Virus record (IMG/VR): IMGVR_UViG_3300030331_003452
Coordinates: 1-36,361 of that record
Length of the DNA stretch: 36,361 nt
Reading direction: 5' to 3' (one strand)
Origin: a virus
Made by a program: the position numbers and the translations under genes. The notes beneath the pieces were generated by a model. That model was not told where the DNA came from. It ran no database searches and was given only the letters and a program-made list of their open reading frames with translations. This document shows positions 6,828-15,462 of this stretch, piece after piece (positions within the stretch are counted from its first letter, which is position 1; each line of letters starts with the position of its first letter).

Positions 6828-9800
6828 GCTGTTTCTCTCTCGGGCGGCAAGCCCTCGCCGTCCCAGCGCCGAACATATTTGCTGGTTTCGCCTGTGTTTT
6901 TGGCTATAGAGAACAGTCCTGAATGCAGAGATTCAGCTATTGATGAAAGGCGGGATTCAATTGATTCAAGGCGCTCATTCTCGCGCAAATCCGACTCACT
7001 GCTAGCCGAGGTGGCTACTGCCGGGAGGTTCGCAGTGGACAACTGGTTGTCGATACCGATTGAATCTCGTATCTCCTCCAGAACGCTGAGCTGGTTTTCC
7101 TGAACAATAAGAGACGGGTCGATTTGGTTCGCAATGGTTTTGGCCGTGGCACTTGCCGCTTCGGATACCGTCGCAACAATCCTGTTCAGCTCAATGCTAG
7201 AGCCAACACTGTTACGAGCCAGGTCGATGACTTTCTGGCCCAGCGTAGCGGCCTCTCTAGCCGCCTCTATGTCGCCACCCCTGAATTCATTCAGCGCCGC
7301 AAAGAATTTCTGCTGGGTTGCTACTAGGCCTAGCTGTTCCGACCCCAACCCACCCCGAGCAGAGTCTGCAAAATCTGACAAGGTTTTAGCCGCGCTGAGC
7401 AGGCTTGACGCTGTTCTTTGGGCAGCCGCATTAGCCGCTTCTTGCGCCCTTTCTTGCTCTTTAGCTATTTTTGCCGCTTCTGCATTGGCCGCGTTGAGGT
7501 CTTCCTGAGCAAATATCTGTTCAAGTATCGCTCGCTCAGCCTCGGTCGCCTTTTCCAGCTCGCGCTCCCTTGATCGGAGCAAAATCTCTGTTTCTTCTCC
7601 TTGAGCTTTGAGCAGGCGCATATTCAGAGAAAACAAGTCCTCTTGAGACTGCGTTTGCAGGGCGTAGTACTCGCGCAAAAGGTCGGTGTTTTCTGTAATG
7701 GCGGTAAAGAACTCAGCGCCAAACTCCTGCGTTGTGTCAGGAAGGTTCTCGACAAGGTTTCTGAGTCCGTCCAGAGTTTCAGGAACACCCGAACCGAAAG
7801 ACGCAAACAGCGCTGAGACAGCGGCTTCCGTTCTTTGAATTTTCTCCGCATCTGTGGTCAGCAGAGAAATAATGTCCTCGACATTGGCCGCGAACCGCTC
7901 TACTCCTCCCGCCTTCTCGGCCAAGAGATCGGAAGCCATAATCAAGCTATTGATGCCAATCGCATCTAGGTCGTAATCGAATGCCCTCCCGAAATCCCGG
8001 AGAATTTCGGTCTGCGTGACGATGCGGGAAACGGTCTCTATCGCACCCTCTCCAAGCTGCTGCAGGCTGGCTATAAGAGGACTGCCGATGTTCAGCATAT
8101 TGTTGAAAACATCGTCAAAAAATGCCGCTATCTTGTCCCTTATCGCGTCATTCCCTTCCGAGGCATCAATGGACAAGTCTGGAAGGATGGCTGAATTAAT
8201 ATCGCCCGCAGCAATGCCAATCGCGCCAAGCGACTCACGCATCAATTCCGCTGCGTCGATTATTCCCTGCTCAATAGAACGGGCGAACGTGGAATTTTGG
8301 GCGTTCTGCGCCGAATCTCTGGACTGAGCCTCAGCCAAAGCAACAAGGTTCGCGTTAAGGCTTTCAATGTTAAATTGCAGCGTGTCGTTGCTCATAAAGT
8401 CGCCGCCTGCAACCAGTGCCGCTTTACTGCCAAGCCCGGACATCCTCTGGTCTTGACCGATAGCAACCTGGCTCCTGAAGTAGTCAACGGCTTGCTGCAG
8501 GGCTATTGTGTCCGCGCCCGTGAACGTTCCACCGAGCTGACCCATAATGGCTTCACCGACACGGTTTCCGCTTAGGCTCAATGTTCCGCTGCCGAAATTT
8601 CCCTTAACAAAGGCCTCGGCAGACCTAAATGTAGCCTCTTCAAGATTTTTCAAAGAGCGGGTCATATCGGCCAGATACGGGATCTGTTCGCGGCTTAGGG
8701 ATGCGATCATTTCCAAGCCGTTTTGAATGCCCTCTGATTGCTCAGATATGTCCGCAATAGGCCCAACGGTTTGATATAGCCCTGCTGTGTCTATCGCCTG
8801 AACAGGATCGCTGGGCGCGCCTGTAGAGCCGCCACCACCGCCACCGAATACGCTTTGCCCAAGCTTCTGGAGGACAACAACTGTCGCAGCCAGTGCGGCC
8901 AGATTTGCCGGAAATGGAAGCCCTGCCATTGAGCTGATAGCTGCAGTAACCGCAGACGCCGCCTGCTTAAGACCTTCGCTGGCAATATGAGCCAACTTTT
9001 CAGCCTCCATCAGACCAAGCTTCACAGCCAGGTTCTCAAGAGCCAGAGCAATCTCAACGGCGCGGAAAGCCTTCTCGGCCTTCTCCATTGTTTTGTAGCC
9101 GCTCGAACCTTCCTTGAAGTACTGTTTTGAGTGAGAGAGAAGATCGCCGTATAAACCAATTTGCTGGCGCTGGTGCTTTGACTCGACTTCTGCAAGCTTC
9201 ACCGAGTCTTTACCCGCCGCATCGCGGGCTTTGTAGTAGGCTTCGCTCTCAGCAGCCAATCCTTCCAAAGCCTCAACCGATCCAACGATGGCCCTGCTTA
9301 TTCCATCGAAGCCCTCAATAGCTCCCGTGAAATCCGCATTCAGATAGTCATCAACCTCAGCTTTTGCTTCTTCTGCTGCTAGCTGCTTCTCTCTCTCTTG
9401 TTCGATGAGGCGTCTGTTGGCGTCTTGAACCAAAACAACTTCGCGCTCCAACCCTCTGGACTGGTTAAAGGCGGCTATGAACTTTGCTTCTTCCGCAGCA
9501 TGTCCCGCAGCAATCAGGCTATTCTCTTCGCGCAGAAGTGACAGCCTTTCTGCCAGCTTTCTGTTGGATTCTTCCTCGTTATTGTTCCCAGACAGCGATC
9601 CGCCGCCTGATCCGCCTGATCCGCCTGATCCAGATGAGTCAGTCGACCCAGAATTAAGCTGCTGGTTAAGCCGTATTAAATTCTGAACGGCATCAAGCTC
9701 TGCGTTTAAAGCTTGCAGCCTTTTGTTCTCCGAAAGCGGCGTACCCTGTGCCTGAGCTTGCAACTGAATCCCAATAAGACCCATAAGCTCTCTCTGGCGC

Positions 9801-10816
9801 TCGATAAGCCGATCAGTGTCGTCCATCGAAATGCCGCCAACCGCAGCGGCCAAGTTTTCACCGATGGCTTTTGCGAGCCTGGTTACTCCCGAAGCGGCTT
9901 TTATGCCCCACTCGGCAAATTGAACCATCCCGTTAATCAGCGAGGTCAACCCCTGCTTGGTTGCAGGGTCTTGCAGTGCCGAGGCAAGATCACTAATGCC
10001 CTCAGCAACTCCGTCAACACTCCCTTCGGCTGCAAGTTCAAAGAAAGCGTTATCGAGTCTATTTATCTGGGCAGTCAGCTGCTTTGATCCTTCCACAGCT
10101 TGCGATCCGAAGGACTTCCTCAATTCTGCGGCAAGTGCGGGCAATGCCTTCTCTGCAAGAACTTCCCCTTGCTCTAGCATCTTGTTTAGCTCAGCAGTCG
10201 TTACGCCCAAACCCTTGGCCATAAGATTGAATGCACCGGGGATGCGCTCGCCAAGCTGTCCGCGCAACTCTTCCGCCTGCACCGTTCCCTTCGACATCAT
10301 TTGCTGCAACGCCCGAAGGGCACCTTCAGACTGATCGGCGCTCAAACCCAGCGCAGCCGAGGCTTCAGATACAGCAGTGAATACCTCCCGAGTCTTTCTA
10401 CCTTCTAGAGCAGAACCGCGAGCAGCTGCGGCCAGTTGCGCATAACTTCTTGCGGTCTTTTCAAAGTTCAGGCCAAGACGATCCGACTCCTTGCGTGCAA
10501 ATTCCATTTCGGCTGCACCGGCCTGAATTGATCCGGTAGCGGCGATAAATGTTCTATTCATGGACTGAACGGACTGCTCTACCCGGACAACTTCGCGTAC
10601 TAATCTTGCGGCACCAAATGCCGCAAGAGCCGCACTAGCAGCGCGCACATATCCGCCCATCTCTCTAAATCTTCTGGATGAAATCTCTGTCTCTTTATTC
10701 ATCCGATCAGTGGCCGTTTCGGTTTTCCGGGCGCTACTTGAGTGCTTATCCAAAGATCGAGATGCGCGGTCTACGTCTGTAGAACTAATCCGATATGAAA
10801 GCTCTGCTACGTCCAC
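6824..10816 (-). CDS. Tail length tape measure protein
   Basis: 1330 residues starting at GTG with GGGG upstream. The N-terminal 240 residues carry the tape-measure domain (MGGYVRAASAALAAFGAARL, LGERIPGAFNLMAKGLGV). Then come long helical, alanine- and glutamate-rich coiled stretches, a glycine/serine linker near residue 400, and a hydrophobic region about residues 610-665 (AALAATVVVLQKLGQSVFGG). The C-terminus ends ...NTGETSKYVRRWDGEG, as in many siphophage tape measures. By the usual 0.15 nm per residue it implies a tail of about 200 nm. It is the largest gene here and follows the chaperone pair, as expected. Confidence 0.95.
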   Translation of the reverse strand: MDVAELSYRISSTDVDRASRSLDKHSSSARKTETATDRMNKETEISSRRFREMGGYVRAASAALAAFGAARLVREVVRVEQSVQSMNRTFIAATGSIQAGAAEMEFARKESDRLGLNFEKTARSYAQLAAAARGSALEGRKTREVFTAVSEASAALGLSADQSEGALRALQQMMSKGTVQAEELRGQLGERIPGAFNLMAKGLGVTTAELNKMLEQGEVLAEKALPALAAELRKSFGSQAVEGSKQLTAQINRLDNAFFELAAEGSVDGVAEGISDLASALQDPATKQGLTSLINGMVQFAEWGIKAASGVTRLAKAIGENLAAAVGGISMDDTDRLIERQRELMGLIGIQLQAQAQGTPLSENKRLQALNAELDAVQNLIRLNQQLNSGSTDSSGSGGSGGSGGGSLSGNNNEEESNRKLAERLSLLREENSLIAAGHAAEEAKFIAAFNQSRGLEREVVLVQDANRRLIEQEREKQLAAEEAKAEVDDYLNADFTGAIEGFDGISRAIVGSVEALEGLAAESEAYYKARDAAGKDSVKLAEVESKHQRQQIGLYGDLLSHSKQYFKEGSSGYKTMEKAEKAFRAVEIALALENLAVKLGLMEAEKLAHIASEGLKQAASAVTAAISSMAGLPFPANLAALAATVVVLQKLGQSVFGGGGGGSTGAPSDPVQAIDTAGLYQTVGPIADISEQSEGIQNGLEMIASLSREQIPYLADMTRSLKNLEEATFRSAEAFVKGNFGSGTLSLSGNRVGEAIMGQLGGTFTGADTIALQQAVDYFRSQVAIGQDQRMSGLGSKAALVAGGDFMSNDTLQFNIESLNANLVALAEAQSRDSAQNAQNSTFARSIEQGIIDAAELMRESLGAIGIAAGDINSAILPDLSIDASEGNDAIRDKIAAFFDDVFNNMLNIGSPLIASLQQLGEGAIETVSRIVTQTEILRDFGRAFDYDLDAIGINSLIMASDLLAEKAGGVERFAANVEDIISLLTTDAEKIQRTEAAVSALFASFGSGVPETLDGLRNLVENLPDTTQEFGAEFFTAITENTDLLREYYALQTQSQEDLFSLNMRLLKAQGEETEILLRSRERELEKATEAERAILEQIFAQEDLNAANAEAAKIAKEQERAQEAANAAAQRTASSLLSAAKTLSDFADSARGGLGSEQLGLVATQQKFFAALNEFRGGDIEAAREAATLGQKVIDLARNSVGSSIELNRIVATVSEAASATAKTIANQIDPSLIVQENQLSVLEEIRDSIGIDNQLSTANLPAVATSASSESDLRENERLESIESRLSSIAESLHSGLFSIAKNTGETSKYVRRWDGEGLPPERETA

Positions 10817-10830
10817 AGGCTATGCCCCTA

Positions 10831-11235
10831 TCACGAAAAGCGTCTTGATTTAGGCGCTGGTTTATCGCGATTTCGTTGTTCTCGCGATTCGGCGGCACTT
10901 GCCGACAAATACGCATCATCCATCGCGGTTAACATTTCAATTTCTTCTGGCCGAACTTCGATACACAGGCGAGATGCCCAGGAATCAATTTCGGTGTAGG
11001 TAAGAGGTAGCGGCCCTGATTCAGAGTGCCCGCAACGACGGCGAAGCATCCAAAACCATTGCCAGACATGGCTGACAACATCTTCAACCTCCGATTCAGG
11101 GCCGGGATCGACCCCAAAGCGAAGGTTGTATTCTCTGCGCGTTTCCGGGCCATCCTTGTGCCCGAAGTCTCGCGGTATGTCGTAGCGAACAGCCGTTTCA
11201 ACAGCTTCCGCAAGGTCTGCTGTCAGCCCTCGTAA
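10831..11235 (-). CDS. Tail assembly chaperone T extension (expressed as G-T fusion by -1 frameshift)
   Basis: The frame -1 relative to the upstream chaperone is open from 11235 to a stop at 10831 (134 codons). It encodes LRGLTADLAEAVETAVRYD, then a W-rich core (HVWQWFWMLRRRCGHSESGP) and PLTYTEIDSWA...EIEMLTAMDDAYL, typical of the T part of siphophage tail chaperones. There is no good independent start near its beginning. A shift at the TTTTTAC run (11232-11238) just before the G stop would give a G-T fusion of about 255 residues that recruits tube subunits to the tape measure, as in lambda. An ATG at 11049 is internal. Confidence 0.75.
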   Translation of the reverse strand, partial: LRGLTADLAEAVETAVRYDIPRDFGHKDGPETRREYNLRFGVDPGPESEVEDVVSHVWQWFWMLRRRCGHSESGPLPLTYTEIDSWASRLCIEVRPEEIEMLTAMDDAYLSASAAESREQRNRDKPAPKSRRFS

Positions 11236-11597
11236 AAAGATTCGCGGTCGTCAAACTCGGCTTTCACCTGATCGCGGATAAAGACGACTTTCTTGTAAAC
11301 CTTGCGCACGTTTTCTTCTGTGAACTCAGGTTTTTCACCTTCAAAGTCGGCATCGCCGTACCAGTCCCACCCATCAGTAGCCGCTACCAGCAATTCAAAG
11401 CTCTGGGCCTCAAGTTGAGCTGCAGTCAGCTTCAATTTCCGCTTACCCAATTGACGGTCAGTAATTTCACGCTGCACCTTTTTCACTTTCGGGTCAGATT
11501 CGGGCAGCACAGTAATGCGCAGTCCAATCTTCTCCTCGGTGTGCGGGTGCAAAATTTCTACGGGGCGAGCGTTCGCCTTGATGCTGGAAATATCCAT
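11223..11597 (-). CDS. Tail assembly chaperone G
   Basis: A 124-residue protein with a beta-rich N-terminus (MDISSIKANARPVEILHPHT) and a helical C-terminus, encoded between tail tube and tape measure. That is the position of the gpG-like tail chaperone. Its stop (11223-11225) follows a T-run where the -1 frame continues into the T extension. The start ATG is preceded by the leader motif TCGAGGATCA, also found before three other genes in the window. Confidence 0.8.
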   Translation of the reverse strand: MDISSIKANARPVEILHPHTEEKIGLRITVLPESDPKVKKVQREITDRQLGKRKLKLTAAQLEAQSFELLVAATDGWDWYGDADFEGEKPEFTEENVRKVYKKVVFIRDQVKAEFDDRESFYEG

Positions 11598-11640
11598 TGC
11601 ATTGATCCTCGAATTAATAAGAAGCGATCCAAATGAATTC

Positions 11641-11699
11641 CCCGGCAGCCATCACAGCAGGTCGGATCAGGCCAACCGTGATTGCTACTAACTGCCGGG
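11641..11699 (-). other. Structured leader hairpin between tail tube and chaperone genes
   Basis: A perfect 8-bp stem (CCCGGCAG at 11641-11648 with CTGCCGGG at 11692-11699) encloses a second inverted repeat (ATCAC / GTGAT). There is no U-run, so it is not an obvious terminator. It may protect the 3' end of the abundant tail tube message or control chaperone translation. Confidence 0.5.
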
Positions 11700-11708
11700 A
11701 AAACTTGC

Positions 11709-12173
11709 TTAGGAGGTTGCGTCTACAAAAAGCGGCTCTTGAACGAGCGCCAGGGTGAAAACCCACAGGTCGAAATCTTCATTGCGACCATTGGGAGCTA
11801 CGGGGCCGGCGACCAGACCGCGCAGGTAGTCGATAGATCCGTCCTGACGAAGCACCTTGAAGGCGTGCGCGTTGTAGTAGGTGGGAGCGCCAGCCACTTT
11901 CATGGCGAGCTGGCCTGCGTCATCGCTGTTTCTGGCGCATTCAATAGCCGGATCACCCGCGTTGGTGATGCCTTTGGCTTTCTGTGAAACAACGGTGTCA
12001 AGCGTGTCGTATGACAGCATGTTGGTGCTAACACCGTATTCGCCGATTGAGCCGACTTGGGTGACTTGCGTGAACGAGAGCGCTTCAAAACCAGTCTGAT
12101 CAAGGTTGGAACTTTGAGCAGTCGTGGAAATGTAGAACTTATCGCCAGCATGGCTGTAAACAATATTGGTCAT
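11709..12173 (-). CDS. Major tail (tube) protein
   Basis: A 154-residue protein located between the tail terminator region and the chaperones, with the beta-rich composition of siphophage tube proteins (SFTQVTQVGSIGEYGVSTNM, LKVLRQDGSIDYLRGLVAG-like pattern). The chosen ATG at 12173 has GGAG 9 nt upstream. An in-frame ATG at 12197 lies immediately after the U-run of a terminator and is less likely. It is separated from the upstream glycan cassette by that terminator, so high-level expression probably depends on antitermination or separate processing. Confidence 0.8.
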   Translation of the reverse strand: MTNIVYSHAGDKFYISTTAQSSNLDQTGFEALSFTQVTQVGSIGEYGVSTNMLSYDTLDTVVSQKAKGITNAGDPAIECARNSDDAGQLAMKVAGAPTYYNAHAFKVLRQDGSIDYLRGLVAGPVAPNGRNEDFDLWVFTLALVQEPLFVDATS

Positions 12174-12197
12174 GGGATTTCTCCAAATTTCAGGCAT

Positions 12198-12222
12198 AAA
12201 AAAACCGCCAAGAAGGCGGTTT
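12198..12222 (-). terminator. Rho-independent terminator after the glycan cassette
   Basis: On the minus transcript an 8-bp stem AAACCGCC / GGCGGUUU (12222-12215 and 12209-12202) with a 5-nt loop runs straight into a U-run at 12204-12198. It lies between the sialyltransferase-like gene and the tail tube gene, that is, inside the late operon. Confidence 0.85.
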
Positions 12223-12248
12223 GTTGAGATACCGGCGATACCGGCGAT

Positions 12249-12728
12249 TTAAGCGGGGGAACCCCCATTCAATAGCTGGGCAGTCCATCCGCCCAAACTA
12301 CGAACTTTGCCCCTGAGTACCGGAGCGACTTCGATCCATGTTTGTTGAAACTTCTTGGCCTCGTGCCAATCACTCGGATTGTAAAAATGCGGGGCCTCAT
12401 CAATGCCCACGCCGGCCAAGGTTATGTCGGTCGCATCAAGCCTTTGCAGTGCATACTTAACTGCGTACAGGCCGGAAGACCCTGACGATCCACCTGTTCT
12501 CCACATACACGGGAATACCTCATCAACGCCTTTCAGCTTGATATGGCTGACGAAGTACCCCGCCCTGATCGGCGCGTAATCTCTCGGATGCAGTGAGCAG
12601 TGAATATCTACGGGGCCAAAGTGGATTGCCGCACGATTAACGCCTATGACGTAATCGAAGGTATGGCGGTTGATTTGTGACAGCTCGGCCTTGACGTTAT
12701 GGCCGGAGCCGATCACAAGAACCTTCAT
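12249..12728 (-). CDS. Sialyltransferase-like / DUF115-like Rossmann protein
   Basis: A 159-residue protein. VLVIGSGHNVKAEL (residues 3-16), a GVNRAAIHFGPVD strand and GSSGLYAVKYALQR...ITLAGVGID resemble the nucleotide-sugar fold of GT42/GT29 sialyltransferases and DUF115 motility-accessory proteins. The likeness is to fold and motif order only, and the donor sugar cannot be told. It ends the four-gene cassette, overlaps the upstream gene by 4 bp and is followed by a terminator. Role: probable sugar addition to a phage or host glycan (inference). Confidence 0.55.
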   Translation of the reverse strand: MKVLVIGSGHNVKAELSQINRHTFDYVIGVNRAAIHFGPVDIHCSLHPRDYAPIRAGYFVSHIKLKGVDEVFPCMWRTGGSSGSSGLYAVKYALQRLDATDITLAGVGIDEAPHFYNPSDWHEAKKFQQTWIEVAPVLRGKVRSLGGWTAQLLNGGSPA

Positions 12729-13501
12729 TCAAATATCCGGCTCAGCGTTGGCCAGAAATCACCGGCCTCGACTTCATGCGGTAGCCACTGGCAATACGCC
12801 AGCTTGCGACCCCATTCGTCACGGTCGCCTAAATCTTTGTCATCCTGCCAGCCATGCCCAGCCACTTCCCACGCCATAGCGCCGTCGTTTTCACAGGTAA
12901 CACGTTTGCCTGCCATTGCGGCTAAAACGCCTACGTTGCTGTTGTAGGTGATCACGCTGTCACACTGACTGATTGCTTCATCGAAGCTGCGCGGGTCTGC
13001 TGTGAATGGCTGCCTCTGCCCTCTTCTCAGAGATTGAGGGTGTGGGCGATATGACCACGGCACACCGCAAGCGCTAAGCCCGTTGGCAACGCTTTTGGCC
13101 CACTCATTAAGGTTCACGCCAACCGTGGCCATATCGCCCGTAACTTGCCCGACAATGAGCGCACCATTGCCGCGAGAAGGCTCTTTTACCCCAGACTTCC
13201 AGTATTGATCCCATCGGTCGCTTGGCGCATCTTCGTTGCAGAAGTTGGCCCGACCATTCAATCCATCCCAGCCGAGAGATACCCACTCAAAGCGATCGCC
13301 GAGATAGGCCCGCTCCATCACGAGAACATGCGGACACGTTAGGAATGGACGCCTGCCGCGCACACCCCAGCCGATTGCAAAATCAGCTTTCGTCCGATCG
13401 GCTACCCGCTCAACACCGTGGCGCTTGAGGCCTTCGGTAACCCTATCCGCCCACTCTCGTTGATGCTGAGCGCCCGCCCATACACTGACCGTCAATCCCA
13501 T
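12725..13501 (-). CDS. Glycosyltransferase-like protein (capsule/Kdo transferase-like, GT-B)
   Basis: A 258-residue protein. The second half carries YRPHPQSL (about residue 152) and CDSVITYNSNVGVLAAMAGK, the arrangement seen in GT-B capsule transferases related to KpsC/KpsS (H-P motif, then S/N near a glycine turn before the sugar-nucleotide helix). The first half (AIGWGVRGRRPFL) fits the acceptor-side Rossmann domain. ATG at 13501 is preceded by TCGAGGATCACCA, a leader motif shared with three other genes. It overlaps the methyltransferase by 10 bp. The acceptor is unknown. Confidence 0.55.
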   Translation of the reverse strand: MGLTVSVWAGAQHQREWADRVTEGLKRHGVERVADRTKADFAIGWGVRGRRPFLTCPHVLVMERAYLGDRFEWVSLGWDGLNGRANFCNEDAPSDRWDQYWKSGVKEPSRGNGALIVGQVTGDMATVGVNLNEWAKSVANGLSACGVPWSYRPHPQSLRRGQRQPFTADPRSFDEAISQCDSVITYNSNVGVLAAMAGKRVTCENDGAMAWEVAGHGWQDDKDLGDRDEWGRKLAYCQWLPHEVEAGDFWPTLSRIFE

Positions 13502-14091
13502 TGGTGATCCTCGAGTGATCCATCACAGCCCTGAAAGACGCCGCCAGGGAATCTATTGGCCAAGGTATCCAGGTCGGCAGAATCGAATTCCAGCGCCGGT
13601 AGCGGTTCTGGATCAACTGAACAGATAGCAGAAAGGTTGTAGCCGTAGCTGCCAATGCGCTCGACTTTAAAGCCAGCCAATATCAGGTTGTAGATGAGCG
13701 TACCCATCGTAAACAGGTTGATATGCCCGCCAACCAATGCCGTCTTGAGTGGCGGCACAGTGACAGCCAGCGTGCCACCTTCATTCACCATTTCCCGGCA
13801 CTTGGCCAGAAACGCACCCACATTCGGCACATGCTCAAGCACATGGCAAGCCCATACACAATCAACAGGAGGGCCGTCATACTCCATGAAGTCGCCCACG
13901 TAGTCGGCGGGCTCAATCATGCTGATTGTGGTTACCCGAATGCCTGCTGTTCGCATAATGGCAGCGTGCTTGCCATCACCAGAGCCGATATCCAGAACAG
14001 TGCCCGGATTCATCGCCAGAACGTGATCCAAGCACTCGCCGCCCTGCAGACCCTTGTAGGGCCTCAGCTCCTTTTTCAGAGTGAATGCCAC
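13492..14091 (-). CDS. Class I SAM-dependent methyltransferase
   Basis: A 199-residue methyltransferase-11/23 type enzyme. Motif I is VLDIGSGDGKHA (residues 32-43), the post-I acid lies at SMIEPAD, motif IV is CVWACHVLEHV, and GGTLAVTVPP follows. The start GTG has AAGGAT 8 nt upstream, inside the end of the sulfotransferase gene. Neighbours (sulfotransferase, two glycosyltransferase-like genes) point to O-methylation of a sugar rather than DNA methylation, and no DNA-methylase NPPY/DPPY motif is present. Confidence 0.8.
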   Translation of the reverse strand: MAFTLKKELRPYKGLQGGECLDHVLAMNPGTVLDIGSGDGKHAAIMRTAGIRVTTISMIEPADYVGDFMEYDGPPVDCVWACHVLEHVPNVGAFLAKCREMVNEGGTLAVTVPPLKTALVGGHINLFTMGTLIYNLILAGFKVERIGSYGYNLSAICSVDPEPLPALEFDSADLDTLANRFPGGVFQGCDGSLEDHQWD

Positions 14092-14660
14092 AGGGCGATA
14101 TCCTTTTGGTAGAGTTCGGCTATCAGACGCTCGGCTTCTGGCGTGTAATAGCTCTGCCAGTCTGATTTACTGGATCTGTTTTTGTGCGGAAGCACTGGCA
14201 ACCAATCATGCTGTGCGCGAATCTCATCCCACGCGCTCGACATATCCTCGAAGCGGTAAAGCCTGGTGTTAGCCTTCGGCAAATACCGACATTGCGTTGT
14301 GATATGCCCCTCGTGTCGCAGCTTGCCCGGTAGGTGCGCTACAAACTGCGGGAATGTCATATCCTTGCGAAAGCCAAGCTTTTTCAGTCGCTCAAAGCCT
14401 GCGCCGTTGTCATCAACAATCTTGTTTGTATAGGCTGATACAATCCGGTCAAAGGGATTGCGGATAAAAGCCACCAGCTCCAGACCTTCGGGGCTGAATG
14501 TATATTTCAAACGATCATCAGCATGGATTCGCTGCGAGGCATCAAGCCCCATCCCTTCGCGCACAGCACACTTAATCGACGTTCCTCCACATTTGGGAAT
14601 GATCACAAACCCAAGCCCGTTATGGTGGAGAATGTTGGGCTTCACCGCGTGGCGCGCCAC
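14076..14660 (-). CDS. Carbohydrate sulfotransferase family protein
   Basis: A 194-residue protein with the two PAPS-binding signatures: 5'-phosphosulfate loop IIPKCGGTSIK (residues 20-30) and 3'-phosphate site FIRNPFDRIVSAY (65-77, with Arg67 and Ser75). This places it in the Sulfotransfer_2 group that sulfates carbohydrates. The start is GTG without a clear ribosome site, overlapping the tail terminator gene by 19 bp, so translation is probably coupled. It is the first gene of the cassette. The target is unknown: a virion glycan or host surface polysaccharide are the options. Confidence 0.85.
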   Translation of the reverse strand: MARHAVKPNILHHNGLGFVIIPKCGGTSIKCAVREGMGLDASQRIHADDRLKYTFSPEGLELVAFIRNPFDRIVSAYTNKIVDDNGAGFERLKKLGFRKDMTFPQFVAHLPGKLRHEGHITTQCRYLPKANTRLYRFEDMSSAWDEIRAQHDWLPVLPHKNRSSKSDWQSYYTPEAERLIAELYQKDIALWHSL

Positions 14661-15043
14661 CGGATCGTGACGGATAGCATTGTCTTTTCGTCGCTTTGCA
14701 CAGGGCCGGTAATCGACGGCGATTCATACACCAGTGCACCGCCGAACGTAGTCCCCTTGCCAAAGGCTGATACAACTTCCTCGGCAAGCGTCTGGGCGCT
14801 CACAAAGCCCGTCCGGTAGCTAACCAGGATGCGGAAAAAACCGCGCTCTACGGTCGGGCCTTCGTCGGCCAATCCGTAGTTCTCGCCCTGATTCCATACC
14901 GGCACCAACTCTAGCCAGTTGCCTTCGTCGGGCGGGTCGAAACTCACACCGGGATAAGCCACAGGGATAGCAGGGCTGTATCCGCCAGCAAAGGCGGTCA
15001 CCAGCGGCGCGAATGCGTTGTATATGTCGGTTGTCAGACTCAT
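14642..15043 (-). CDS. Tail terminator / minor tail protein U-like
   Basis: A 133-residue alpha/beta protein (DIYNAFAPLV..., LVPVWNQGENYG, GFFRILVSYRTG, VRSVTIRW-like end) in the size range and genomic position of DUF4128 tail terminators, which cap the tube and join it to the head. It overlaps the gp10-like gene as ATGA. The family match is by pattern and position. Confidence 0.7.
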   Translation of the reverse strand: MSLTTDIYNAFAPLVTAFAGGYSPAIPVAYPGVSFDPPDEGNWLELVPVWNQGENYGLADEGPTVERGFFRILVSYRTGFVSAQTLAEEVVSAFGKGTTFGGALVYESPSITGPVQSDEKTMLSVTIRWRATR

Positions 15044-15447
15044 CGTATCCTGCGCTTAGCTTCTGCTACGGCTTTGCGGACAAACTCAGGCCATCGTTGG
15101 GCCGCTGCATCACGAAAGCCGTCATAGGCTTCGCGGTACTTGGCATAATTAGCCGACCATCCCAAATATATCGTTTCGCCAGGTCTAGCGTTGGCGATAA
15201 TCAGCGATACATCACCGTCGCCATTTGATTCAGTTGCCCTATCGCTTGGGCCGGTCGGTGGAGAATTGATAGAGCCGACAAACGATCCGATCAGAAAGCC
15301 AGTGTCTACCCTGACCCTGCCGCCCTTGGATACGGGCTTGTTTGCTTCTTCGGCCAGCTCCTGAACCGCTGTTTTGATAACAGCCTCTGTTCTGCGCCTG
15401 GACTTCAATATCCAGCTGTCTACCTGAGCGCTAAATGACTTGGCCAT
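15040..15447 (-). CDS. HK97 gp10-like / tail completion protein
   Basis: A 135-residue protein. It begins MAKSFSAQVDSW, has a helical N-terminus (RRTEAVIKTAVQELAEE), RVDTGFLIGSFV and YAKYREAYDGF...FVRKAVAEAKRR, the pattern of the gp10/minor tail Z family that completes the tail-head junction. I prefer ATG at 15447, with GGA 7-9 nt upstream. An in-frame ATG at 15462 abuts the terminator U-run. Confidence 0.75.
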   Translation of the reverse strand: MAKSFSAQVDSWILKSRRRTEAVIKTAVQELAEEANKPVSKGGRVRVDTGFLIGSFVGSINSPPTGPSDRATESNGDGDVSLIIANARPGETIYLGWSANYAKYREAYDGFRDAAAQRWPEFVRKAVAEAKRRIR

Positions 15448-15462
15448 AGGATTTCCAGACAT

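Noticed and set aside
9597-9650. Repeated CCTGAT-type short repeats in the tape measure gene
   Set aside because: They encode a glycine/serine linker and are explained by the coding sequence.
11049-11213. Separate 94-residue minus frame in the chaperone overlap
   Set aside because: It lies in a third frame over the G-T extension and has no chaperone features.
12173-12197. Alternative start of the tail tube gene at 12197
   Set aside because: The ATG abuts the terminator U-run and lacks a ribosome site. The ATG at 12173 has GGAG.
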